Made by a program: the position numbers and the translations under genes | Shown: positions 1 to 5,369 of the stretch, one piece after another | How positions within the stretch are numbered: position 1 is the first letter of the stretch | Layout of the letters: every line of letters starts with the position of its first letter | The notes under the pieces: model-generated | What the model saw: only the letters and a program-made list of their open reading frames with translations | Told to the model about the DNA's origin: nothing | Databases searched by the model: none | NCBI GenBank assembly: GCA_030624325.1 | Contig: JAUXKJ010000009.1 | Coordinates: 1-8,454, forward strand | Direction of reading: 5' to 3' | DNA from: Nitrososphaerota archaeon | GTDB lineage: Archaea; Thermoproteota; Nitrososphaeria; Nitrososphaerales; Nitrosopumilaceae | DNA: 8,454 nucleotides

Positions 1-525
1 ATATTCTAATCCTGTAAGGAGGTCTCTGTAACTTAGCTCATCAACGTAACTTGCACCATGTAGAACTATGACTTCTCTTTTATCACCAACTGCATGTAAG
101 TGCTGAGCAAAGCTAACAAAGGGTGCCAGTCCTGTACCACCACCAATACAAACAATTCTGCGTTTATCTGGACTTCCATCTGGTAATTTTTCATTTATAG
201 AAAGAGCTGCACCTGCTGGTTTAATCCAACCAATTTCATCACCAGTTTTTGAATTAAAAAGGAGTGTTGTTAAACGACCAGGAACAGGTTTTCGAACCCA
301 TCTAATGACAAGTTCTATGTATTTTCTATTTTCAGGATGAGATGAAATAGAATAAGCCCTTCGTACAATTTTATTATTTTCAGCTGGATTTGGCATACCA
401 ATTGTAATGAATTGACCTGCGTGATAATCTGGAACTTGTCCATCGTTTGGAACAAGTCTCATGATGAACAAATCCTCTTTCAGTAATTGAAGATAAGTAA
501 TAGTTGCCTTATTCTCCTCCACCAT
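1..525 (-). CDS. Ferredoxin-NADP reductase-like FAD/NAD(P)H oxidoreductase, C-terminus cut by the window edge
   Basis: Reading the minus strand from ATG at 525-523 gives 175 codons open to base 1, so only the N-terminal part is present. Seen: an FAD-binding barrel ending in RRAYSISS (residues 55-62), the RxYS motif that holds the flavin in the ferredoxin reductase superfamily, then the NAD(P)-binding glycine motif GGGTGLAPF (128-136) and a following strand with LHGAS (155-159). The segment DELSYRDLL resembles Fpr-type ferredoxin-NADP reductases. The family moves electrons between ferredoxin or flavodoxin and NAD(P)H in the cytoplasm. I infer a role in NADPH supply or redox balance; the true partner cannot be read from sequence. 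The start is supported by a TATA-like element about 27 nt upstream, as expected for a leaderless mRNA. The missing C-terminus would hold the residues that decide NADP preference. Confidence 0.85.
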   Translation of the reverse strand, partial: MVEENKATITYLQLLKEDLFIMRLVPNDGQVPDYHAGQFITIGMPNPAENNKIVRRAYSISSHPENRKYIELVIRWVRKPVPGRLTTLLFNSKTGDEIGWIKPAGAALSINEKLPDGSPDKRRIVCIGGGTGLAPFVSFAQHLHAVGDKREVIVLHGASYVDELSYRDLLTGLEY

Positions 526-548
526 TTGATGAAGTTAATCTGTAATGG

Positions 549-556
549 TTAAATAT
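549..556 (-). promoter_or_regulatory. TATA box of the leaderless reductase gene
   Basis: On the minus strand this reads ATATTTAA, centred about 27 nt upstream of the ATG at 525. That is the distance expected between an archaeal TATA box and the transcription start, so the mRNA probably begins at or next to the start codon. No Shine-Dalgarno sequence lies upstream of this ATG, which agrees with leaderless initiation. The position is seen; promoter function is inferred. Confidence 0.5.
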
Positions 557-627
557 CTTCTGTTAATTTTTTGGAAAATTTTCAATCCTAGCTAAACGTT
601 AATAACCTAACTAAAAAATCTAAATCG

Positions 628-646
628 TTCAGATTTTCTGTCTGAA
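628..646 (+). other. Small inverted repeat just upstream of tRNA-Ala
   Basis: TTCAGA (628-633) and TCTGAA (641-646) form a perfect 6-bp inverted repeat around a 7-nt TTTTCTG loop, ending 5 nt before the first base of tRNA-Ala. It falls where the tRNA transcription start or 5' leader should be; an A/T-rich stretch that could act as TATA box lies at 612-626. It may be a leader hairpin or chance in AT-rich DNA. Confidence 0.3.
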
Positions 647-651
647 AACTT

Positions 652-725
652 GGGCCGGTCGTCTAGACTGGTAGGATACGCCCTTGGCATGGGTGAGATC
701 GAGGGTTCAAATCCCTCCCGGTCCA
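652..725 (+). tRNA. tRNA-Ala (anticodon GGC)
   Basis: A complete 74-nt cloverleaf can be folded. The acceptor stem GGGCCGG pairs with CCGGTCC and contains the G3:U70 wobble pair, the identity element for alanyl-tRNA synthetase. The D arm is GTCT/GGAT, with two wobble pairs. The anticodon stem CGCCC/GGGTG encloses loop TTGGCAT, giving anticodon GGC for codons GCC/GCU. The T arm is GAGGG-TTCAAAT-CCCTC. The discriminator base is A at 725. No CCA is encoded, so it must be added after transcription, as in most archaea. No intron is present. The gene lies 53 nt upstream of tRNA-Pro on the same strand, with a T8 tract between them. Confidence 0.96.
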
Positions 726-732
726 TTTAAAA

Positions 733-740
733 TTTTTTTT
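733..740 (+). terminator. T8 tract terminating the tRNA-Ala transcript
   Basis: Eight consecutive T residues begin 8 nt after the tRNA-Ala discriminator base. Archaeal RNA polymerase stops at such U-runs without needing a hairpin, so this probably ends the tRNA-Ala transcript and leaves tRNA-Pro to its own promoter. Confidence 0.5.
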
Positions 741-741
741 C

Positions 742-754
742 TAAAAAAATAATA
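742..754 (+). promoter_or_regulatory. Possible TATA box for tRNA-Pro
   Basis: The A/T-only stretch TAAAAAAATAATA is centred about 29 nt before the first base of tRNA-Pro, near the normal distance for an archaeal TATA box. The surrounding DNA is so AT-rich that position is the only support. Confidence 0.3.
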
Positions 755-776
755 CTGTACAATTCTGCCATAGAAC

Positions 777-850
777 GGGGACGTAGGTTAGCTTGGTGGA
801 CTGCCAGCCTCGGGCGCTGGATGTCATGGGTTCAAGTCCCATCGTCCCCA
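777..850 (+). tRNA. tRNA-Pro (anticodon CGG)
   Basis: A complete 74-nt cloverleaf can be folded. The acceptor stem GGGGACG pairs fully with CGTCCCC. The D arm is GGTT/GACT. The anticodon stem CCAGC/GCTGG encloses loop CTCGGGC, giving anticodon CGG (codon CCG) followed by G37, usual for proline tRNAs. The T arm is ATGGG-TTCAAGT-CCCAT. The discriminator is A at 850. No CCA is encoded and no intron is present. Unlike the upstream tRNA-Ala, no T-run follows before the next gene, so read-through into the nucleotidyltransferase-like gene is possible. A decoy ATG inside this tRNA at 793 opens a longer reading frame that should not be used as that protein's start. Confidence 0.96.
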
Positions 851-903
851 CATTAAACTCACATACGTTCATTGAAATAGGACAGATAAATTACATAGCT
901 CAG

Positions 904-1506
904 TTGACGGTTTCTATTTATCTTGCACATCTTAATCCATTGACCAATGCACATGTAGAAATCATTGAAGAATTAAAAAATGAATCAAAAGTTAAAGTTT
1001 TGCCAGTAATTTTTCTCAGAAATGGAAAAGAAGTCAATAGTCGTAGCTTTCCTTTTAGTTATGAAATTCGAAAACAAATGTTAGAAGTTGTATTTGGTAA
1101 TACAATTACTGTATCCCCAAATTACACCTTTCATGCTCCTTTTTGTAGATACCTTCCACCTTTACTTTCACCTACATCTTGGCAATTAAGAAATCAACTC
1201 ATTGAAGGAATCAATGAAGAGTATTTTTCTTACACTGGGGATAAAACAGAAGGACGTATGTTGAAGATGTATCGCCTAAATCCAAAAATAGGTAAACGAA
1301 AAACAGTTTCAGCTTCAAATGTGAAAAAAAAATTATACGAAGCTGTAAGTGGTAAAAACACAAACTGGGAAAAAGACGTTCCCCAAAAAGTTGCAGAAAT
1401 AATAAAACAAAATTGGAATATTATAGAAAAATTTTCAAAAGACGAAGATAAAACCAAAAAAGTGGCTGGTATGAAATTTCCAAAAGAAGGTTACTGGTCC
1501 AAATAG
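904..1506 (+). CDS. Nucleotidyltransferase-like protein (HxGH-type Rossmann fold), substrate unknown
   Basis: The predicted protein has 200 residues if it starts at TTG 904. The N-terminus carries AHLNPLTNAHVEII (residues 8-21), which resembles the phosphate-binding loop of cytidylyltransferase-type enzymes such as phosphopantetheine adenylyltransferase (GxFDPxTNGHxxII); the usual glycine before the last histidine is alanine here. Further matches are an FPFSYEIRKQML helix, a YTGDKTEG segment and TVSASNVKKKL near residue 140, which sits where these enzymes have an ISSTxIR-like motif. The family transfers a nucleotidyl group from NTP to a phosphorylated substrate; the substrate here is unknown. 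The tail is lysine-rich. The only ATGs upstream in frame lie inside tRNA-Pro, so TTG at 904, just before the first beta-strand, is the best start; no clear Shine-Dalgarno precedes it. The family call is from motif resemblance only. Confidence 0.75.
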   Translation: MTVSIYLAHLNPLTNAHVEIIEELKNESKVKVLPVIFLRNGKEVNSRSFPFSYEIRKQMLEVVFGNTITVSPNYTFHAPFCRYLPPLLSPTSWQLRNQLIEGINEEYFSYTGDKTEGRMLKMYRLNPKIGKRKTVSASNVKKKLYEAVSGKNTNWEKDVPQKVAEIIKQNWNIIEKFSKDEDKTKKVAGMKFPKEGYWSK

Positions 1507-1507
1507 G

Positions 1508-1516
1508 TTAATTATA
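1508..1516 (+). promoter_or_regulatory. Possible TATA box for the aminotransferase operon
   Basis: TTAATTATA is centred about 25 nt upstream of the GTG start at 1537, the spacing of a leaderless archaeal promoter. No Shine-Dalgarno precedes that start. A pyrimidine tract ending in six T (1531-1536) lies directly before GTG and could be an initiator or the end point for the upstream transcript. Confidence 0.4.
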
Positions 1517-1536
1517 GATGATTTCTCATCTTTTTT

Positions 1537-2454
1537 GTGAAATCTCACTTTGCAAAATTTGTATGGTTTGATGGAAAACTAATGCCGATAGATAAGGCAA
1601 AAGTACCAATAACTACACATGCTATACATTATGGAACCTCAATTTTTGAGGGCATACGAGCTTATTGGAATTCTAAAAATCTCAATATTTTCAGATTAGA
1701 TGATCATATTGAGAGGTTCAGAAATTCTGGAAAATACTATTCCATATCTCTAAATTTTTCTAATAACGATATAAAAAAAGCAATAATTAATTTATGTAAA
1801 AAAAATAAAATGAAAAAATCCTGCTATATTCGTCCGTTTTACTTTGTAGGACAATACGGAATAAATTTACATGTTACAGAAAAAGCACCAACCCATGTTG
1901 CAATGTTTATGTTTCCTTTTGGTGATTTATTCAACAAAAAGGGGATTACTGCGGGAGTTTCTTCTTGGAGAAAATTTAGTATTTCATCTACACCACCGCA
2001 AGCAAAAATGGGCGGAAATTATCTGAATTCAATTTTAGCCACACAGGAATCAAAGAGAAATGGTTACGATGAAGCCATACTTTTAGATAAATTTGGAAAT
2101 GTTAGCGAAGCTCCTGGAGAAAATATCTTCATAGTCTTAAACAACGAAATAATTACTCCTCCTACTAGCTCATCAGCATTGAAAGGAATTACCAGAGATT
2201 CGATTTTCAGTTTAGTAGAGGATAGGAATTATGAGAGTTCAATCAGAGAGATTAATCGAAGTGAATTATACATAGCTGATGAAATTTTCCTTACTGGAAC
2301 AGCAGCAGAAATCACTCCAATCATTCGGGTAGATGAAAGAAAAATTGGAAATGGTAAAGTTGGTAAAATTACAAAGGAATTGATGGCAGACTATACAGAT
2401 ATTGTTATGAACAGAAATGAAAAATATTCTACTTGGTTAACTCCGGTGTACTAG
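1537..2454 (+). CDS. ilvE: Branched-chain amino acid aminotransferase (PLP fold-type IV)
   Basis: The 305-residue product has the length and motifs of class IV aminotransferases. HAIHYGTSIFEGIRAY (28-43) is the N-terminal signature. K157 in AKMGGNYLNS aligns with the PLP-binding lysine of E. coli IlvE. NVSEAPGENIF (about 188-198) and TGTAAEITP near the C-terminus complete the cofactor and carboxylate pockets. The family swaps the amino group between glutamate/2-oxoglutarate and leucine, isoleucine or valine, the last step of their synthesis. The start is GTG at 1537; an in-frame TGA at 1519 rules out a much longer form, and a TATA-like element fits leaderless initiation. It leads an operon: the next gene begins 1 nt after its stop. 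Class IV enzymes also include 4-amino-4-deoxychorismate lyase and D-amino acid aminotransferase, but the overall match to IlvE is strong. A role in amino sugar synthesis with the next genes is only a hypothesis. Confidence 0.9.
   Translation: MKSHFAKFVWFDGKLMPIDKAKVPITTHAIHYGTSIFEGIRAYWNSKNLNIFRLDDHIERFRNSGKYYSISLNFSNNDIKKAIINLCKKNKMKKSCYIRPFYFVGQYGINLHVTEKAPTHVAMFMFPFGDLFNKKGITAGVSSWRKFSISSTPPQAKMGGNYLNSILATQESKRNGYDEAILLDKFGNVSEAPGENIFIVLNNEIITPPTSSSALKGITRDSIFSLVEDRNYESSIREINRSELYIADEIFLTGTAAEITPIIRVDERKIGNGKVGKITKELMADYTDIVMNRNEKYSTWLTPVY
2445..2448 (+). promoter_or_regulatory. Weak Shine-Dalgarno for the dehydrogenase gene
   Basis: GGTG, part of the archaeal consensus GGAGGTGA, lies 7 nt before the ATG at 2456, inside the end of the aminotransferase gene. 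It supports this start for an internal operon gene. Confidence 0.4.
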
Positions 2455-2455
2455 T

Positions 2456-3391
2456 ATGAAGATTGCTCAAATTGGTACAGGTGGATGGGGGAAAAATCAT
2501 ACAAGAATTCTTTCACAGCTTGGAGTTCTTGTAGCAGTCTGTGACGCTAATAAAGAAAGAGGAAAAGAATATGGGGAAAAATATTCGGTAAATTATTATG
2601 ATTCAGTAGATTCATTGTTAGATTCAGAAAAATTTGATGCGGCATTTGTATGTACTCCTACTTTTACTCATACAGAAATTGCAAAAAAACTCATTCAAAA
2701 AAGAAAAAATGTTTTTGTGGAAAAACCAATGACTTATCTCTCAGAAGAAGGAGAAGATTTAGTTGAGCTAGCAAAAAAAAATAAAGTAATTCTCACTTGT
2801 GGCTATATTGAAAGATTCAACCCTGCAGTCGCACTCGTAAAAGATTATGTAAAATCAAAAAAATATGGAGAGCTAGTCATGCTTGAATTTCACCGAGAAA
2901 ATAGAATGCCAATGCATATCAAAGATGTTGGAATAATTTATGATACTTCAGTTCATGACATAGATACTGCAATGTGGTTATTTGATGACACGCCACATGT
3001 TGTTTTTGCAAGATCTGGGAAAATTAGACATGATCATGAAGATTTTGCTACAATTATGTTGGGTTTTAAAGATAACAAAGTAGCAATAATCTCATCAAAC
3101 TGGATAACACCTACTAGAGTGCGAAACTTCAATGCTGTTTGTACTGAAGGTATAGTATCTGCAGATTTTATTACACAGGAGGTGAAAATCGAAACTAAAA
3201 ATGATACAGAAATTCCGAGAAAAGAGTCTCAAGAACCTTTACTTTTAGAAATAAAGAATTTTTTGGGATCAATTGAAGGTAAAAATGAATTAACTGTAAA
3301 ACCTCAAGAAGCAGTAAACGTTTCAAAAATTGCAGAGGCATCACTTTTATCTAGCCAAAAAGGTACACCAATCTATCTAGATCTAAAATGA
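2456..3391 (+). CDS. Gfo/Idh/MocA-family NAD-dependent sugar dehydrogenase, WbpB/WlbA-like
   Basis: The 311-residue product starts with the dinucleotide-binding loop GTGGWG (7-12), and the acidic D30 at the end of the second strand favours NAD over NADP. The family hallmark EKP is at 89-91, where K90 is the likely catalytic lysine. GYIERFNPAV (116-125) and the active-site segment SVHDID (165-170, H167) follow. The GxxERFNPA segment is typical of UDP-GlcNAc(A) 3-dehydrogenases such as WlbA/WbpB, which oxidise C3 of a nucleotide sugar before amination. The length also fits. It lies 1 nt after ilvE and overlaps trm112 by 4 nt (ATGA). The acyltransferase two genes downstream strengthens a nucleotide-sugar role. 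The exact substrate is not determined; inositol or other sugar dehydrogenases share the same fold. Confidence 0.85.
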   Translation: MKIAQIGTGGWGKNHTRILSQLGVLVAVCDANKERGKEYGEKYSVNYYDSVDSLLDSEKFDAAFVCTPTFTHTEIAKKLIQKRKNVFVEKPMTYLSEEGEDLVELAKKNKVILTCGYIERFNPAVALVKDYVKSKKYGELVMLEFHRENRMPMHIKDVGIIYDTSVHDIDTAMWLFDDTPHVVFARSGKIRHDHEDFATIMLGFKDNKVAIISSNWITPTRVRNFNAVCTEGIVSADFITQEVKIETKNDTEIPRKESQEPLLLEIKNFLGSIEGKNELTVKPQEAVNVSKIAEASLLSSQKGTPIYLDLK

Positions 3392-3657
3392 AAAAAAGTA
3401 TGTTGGATATTCTGGCCTGTCCAATTGACAAGCATTTTCCTCTTGAAATTTATGAATCAAGATCAAAAGATGAGTTAGTAGTAGAAGGTGCCCTTTTTTG
3501 TACAGATTGTTCACGATATTTTCCTATAATCGAAGAAATTCCAATTATGTTACCAGATGAGTTACGAGATAAAAAACAAGATATGGAGTTTCTAAAAAAC
3601 AATCAAGAAAAATTACCTGAAAAAATAATTAAACAAGGAGCTCCATGGCATCTGTGA
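3388..3657 (+). CDS. trm112: Trm112-family methyltransferase activator / small zinc-ribbon-like protein
   Basis: An 89-residue protein of the Trm112/UPF0434 family: LDILACPIDKHFPLE (6-20), then CTDC (38-41) and RYFPIIEEIPIMLP (43-56). In archaea and eukaryotes Trm112 is the small obligate partner that stabilises methyltransferases acting on tRNA and release factor (Trm9, Trm11, Mtq2). Only three cysteines are in the metal-site positions (C11, C38, C41); the second position of the first pair is D14, so zinc binding may be altered or lost. It overlaps the dehydrogenase by 4 nt and has no Shine-Dalgarno, so translation is probably coupled. The downstream acyltransferase lies in the same frame, 6 nt after the TGA stop. 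Family assignment is good; partners are inferred. Confidence 0.85.
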   Translation: MKKSMLDILACPIDKHFPLEIYESRSKDELVVEGALFCTDCSRYFPIIEEIPIMLPDELRDKKQDMEFLKNNQEKLPEKIIKQGAPWHL

Positions 3658-3663
3658 TGCCCT

Positions 3664-4140
3664 TTGGTTACTAATTTTATTTCTGATAAAGCAAAGATTG
3701 GTAATAATGTCAAGATTTGGCATTTTACCTATGTGGGAGATGACACAGAAATAGGGGATAATGTGAAAATTGGTTCTCTTGTTCACATTGACTACAATGT
3801 AAAGATTGGTGATAACAGCATGATTGAAGGCTCAGTATACATTCCACCTTTATCCAGAATTGGAAAAAATGTTTTCATCGGACCAGCCGCATCACTTACA
3901 AACGATCCATTTCCACCTAGTGGAAAAATGGTAGGAGTAACAATTGAAGATAATGCTATCATCGGTTCCCGTGCAGTTATCAAAGCTGGTGTAAAGATTG
4001 GAAAGAACAGTGTTGTGGCTATGGGAGCTGTAGTAACAAAAGATGTGCCAGAAAACACCGTTGTTATAGGAGTTCCTGCTAAAGCAAAATACTCTAGGGA
4101 AGAATACGACAAAAAACAAAATGACTGGAAAAATAGTTAG
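3664..4140 (+). CDS. Left-handed beta-helix (hexapeptide repeat) acyltransferase, WbpD/WlbB-like
   Basis: The 158-residue product consists of repeated hexapeptide turns (AKIGNN, TEIGDN, VKIGDN, SRIGKN, VKIGKN), the left-handed beta-helix of trimeric acyltransferases. KIWHFTYV (16-23) and the ASLTND segment (about 77-82) resemble WbpD/WlbB, which N-acetylate UDP-3-amino sugars with acetyl-CoA. GAVVTKDVPENTVVIGVPAK is the usual C-terminal cap of the family. At 158 residues it is somewhat shorter than typical WbpD. Only TTG at 3664 can start it: the preceding in-frame TGA at 3655 is the trm112 stop, and ATG at 3657 and 3645 soon run into stops. Its last 4 bp overlap the convergent membrane-protein gene. 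Likely substrate: a nucleotide amino sugar made by the dehydrogenase upstream (inference). Confidence 0.85.
   Translation: MVTNFISDKAKIGNNVKIWHFTYVGDDTEIGDNVKIGSLVHIDYNVKIGDNSMIEGSVYIPPLSRIGKNVFIGPAASLTNDPFPPSGKMVGVTIEDNAIIGSRAVIKAGVKIGKNSVVAMGAVVTKDVPENTVVIGVPAKAKYSREEYDKKQNDWKNS
4111..4133 (-). terminator. T-rich terminator of the minus-strand operon, inside the acyltransferase gene
   Basis: On the minus strand, after the stop of the 77-residue membrane protein at 4137, the RNA would carry runs of U5, U4 and U6 within 23 nt. Archaeal transcription ends at such clusters. Because the two operons overlap, this site must lie in the opposite coding region. Inferred from base runs only. Confidence 0.35.
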
Positions 4141-4370
4141 AATTCCAGTTCCTTTTGGAAAATCCAATTTTTAATTTTTGATAAAATGTAAATCCAGATC
4201 ACTACCATGGCTATAGCAATTATTGCTTTAATTCCTGAAGATAAAATAGCATCATATTGTCCATACCCTGAAATTTGAATTGGCCCAAGGATTACCACGG
4301 CTATTCCTCCACCAATAATGATCAATATCCACATTAGAAAGATAAATGTAAAAACAGAACTTCCTTTCAA
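4137..4370 (-). CDS. Small two-helix membrane protein, function unknown
   Basis: I do not recognise this 77-residue protein. Two hydrophobic stretches are visible, about residues 6-29 (with an IIIGGGIAVV core) and 46-66 (IKAIIAIAMVVIWIYIL), separated by a short polar loop; the C-terminus is lysine-rich and probably cytosolic. The start given is TTG at 4370, overlapping the transferase stop by 4 nt (TTGA), which suggests coupled translation. An in-frame ATG at 4334 would give a 65-residue protein starting within the first helix. As the last gene of the minus operon it may assist the membrane transferase before it, but this rests on position alone. Its stop TAA overlaps the convergent acyltransferase gene. 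Coding reality is supported by the tight linkage and clean membrane pattern. Confidence 0.65.
   Translation of the reverse strand: MKGSSVFTFIFLMWILIIIGGGIAVVILGPIQISGYGQYDAILSSGIKAIIAIAMVVIWIYILSKIKNWIFQKELEF
4143..4179 (+). terminator. Hairpin plus T-runs ending the plus-strand operon
   Basis: Directly after the acyltransferase stop, TTCCA (4143-4147) can pair with TGGAA (4156-4160), followed by T5-AA-T5 at 4168-4179. This is a plausible terminator for the operon beginning at 1537, lying inside the 3' end of the opposing gene. The stem is short, so the T-runs are the main signal. Confidence 0.35.
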
Positions 4371-5359
4371 ATTTTCAGTCCTATCATAAATGTAGTAATG
4401 ATTGCAAGTATGCCTGAAAATAATGCGAGTCGAAAAATCATAAAACCGACTTCCTTTTCTGTTAATGGTTTACTAGCTACAATCAACCTTACTAGAGTTA
4501 CTGGAGCATCTTTCTCATTAGTAGCTTTTAATTTAAAATCTTCGTTTGTTGTGACGGGTTTTGATTTAATTTCTCTGTGTTCCATTATACGTTTCATGCT
4601 TGATAAAAACAAAAAGGAATTGAAAATTGCTGGCAAAAGTGCAATTGCAGCAATAATTTCCACATCTCCTACAATTGCAATGGTTCCATACATTGCTCCA
4701 AGTGCCAAAGCTCCTGAATCTCCAGGAAAAATTTTACTTGGAAATTTGTGATATTTGTAAAATGCCAATGATACAAACCCAAGAGGTAAGCTTGCAATAG
4801 CAATTTCATAGTTTTGTAAAATGAGAAGTGAAATTGTCAAAGAAAAACTTGCAATAGTCATAAAACCGCTTGCAACACCATTGAGTACATCTATTGAATT
4901 TATTGTATTACCTGTAATTACAATCATAAAAATAACTATTGGAAAATACAAAAGTGGAATTCGAACTTCGCCGAAAAGTGGAAATGCTAAATTGGAATCA
5001 TAAACTCCTAACAAAAGAATTGGTAAAGCCGCAGCTGCAAGTGCTACTGGCTTAAACCACCCACCCATAACCTTTTTGTCATCAACTAGTCCTACAAGAA
5101 AAGCTAAGCCTGTGGTAGCCATAATTGCAATTATCTCCTCCATTGGAAAGAATAGGTATAGTACTAGTTCAGATGCCAATATCCCCGCAATAATTGATGG
5201 TCCGCCAGGTCTTGGCACCATTGCTCCACCTTTTCTGTTATAATCCTTGACGGTTTGATTTCTTTTCTCAAGAGCTCTTATCAAAAATGGTGTGAGAAAA
5301 TAGACTGTAAAAAATGCAATCACTGAAACTGCTGCAGCAGCAATTATTCTTTCAGGCAA
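4367..5359 (-). CDS. Polyprenyl/dolichyl-phosphate GlcNAc-1-phosphate transferase (MraY/WecA/Alg7-type)
   Basis: A 330-residue multi-spanning membrane protein with the motifs of the polyprenyl-phosphate N-acetylhexosamine-1-phosphate transferase family: VPRPGGPSII (48-57), the metal-binding acidic pair in GLVDDK (90-95), GNTINSIDVLNG (150-161, D157) and FPGDSGALALGA (211-222, D214). Roughly nine to ten hydrophobic helices alternate with these cytosolic loops; a charged loop at about 255-300 (EHREIKSKP) occupies the place of the HR-rich sugar-recognition loop. The family moves sugar-1-phosphate, usually GlcNAc-1-P, from its UDP donor to a lipid phosphate, starting N-glycan or surface-polymer synthesis; archaeal AglH is an example. 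The start is TTG at 5359, directly after an in-frame TAA and 10 nt after the hel308 stop; the next ATG (residue 47) would delete the first helix. The exact sugar is inferred. Confidence 0.9.
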   Translation of the reverse strand: MPERIIAAAAVSVIAFFTVYFLTPFLIRALEKRNQTVKDYNRKGGAMVPRPGGPSIIAGILASELVLYLFFPMEEIIAIMATTGLAFLVGLVDDKKVMGGWFKPVALAAAALPILLLGVYDSNLAFPLFGEVRIPLLYFPIVIFMIVITGNTINSIDVLNGVASGFMTIASFSLTISLLILQNYEIAIASLPLGFVSLAFYKYHKFPSKIFPGDSGALALGAMYGTIAIVGDVEIIAAIALLPAIFNSFLFLSSMKRIMEHREIKSKPVTTNEDFKLKATNEKDAPVTLVRLIVASKPLTEKEVGFMIFRLALFSGILAIITTFMIGLKI

Positions 5360-5369
5360 TTATCTATCC

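Noticed and set aside
574..583. GAAAATTTTC palindrome between the reductase and tRNA-Ala
   Set aside because: A 10-bp A/T-dominated palindrome is expected by chance in such AT-rich DNA and is not placed at a promoter or gene end.
793..903. Longer reading frame for the nucleotidyltransferase starting at ATG 793
   Set aside because: The ATG and the first 19 codons lie inside a perfect tRNA-Pro gene; similarity to the enzyme fold begins only after TTG 904.
3655..3657. TGA as a selenocysteine codon joining Trm112 and the acyltransferase
   Set aside because: No selenocysteine element is visible, both halves are complete family proteins, and this archaeal group is not known to use selenocysteine.
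3792..5003. Open frames opposite the acyltransferase and the membrane transferase genes
   Set aside because: They are antisense shadows of well-supported genes, with no recognisable motifs and low-complexity composition.
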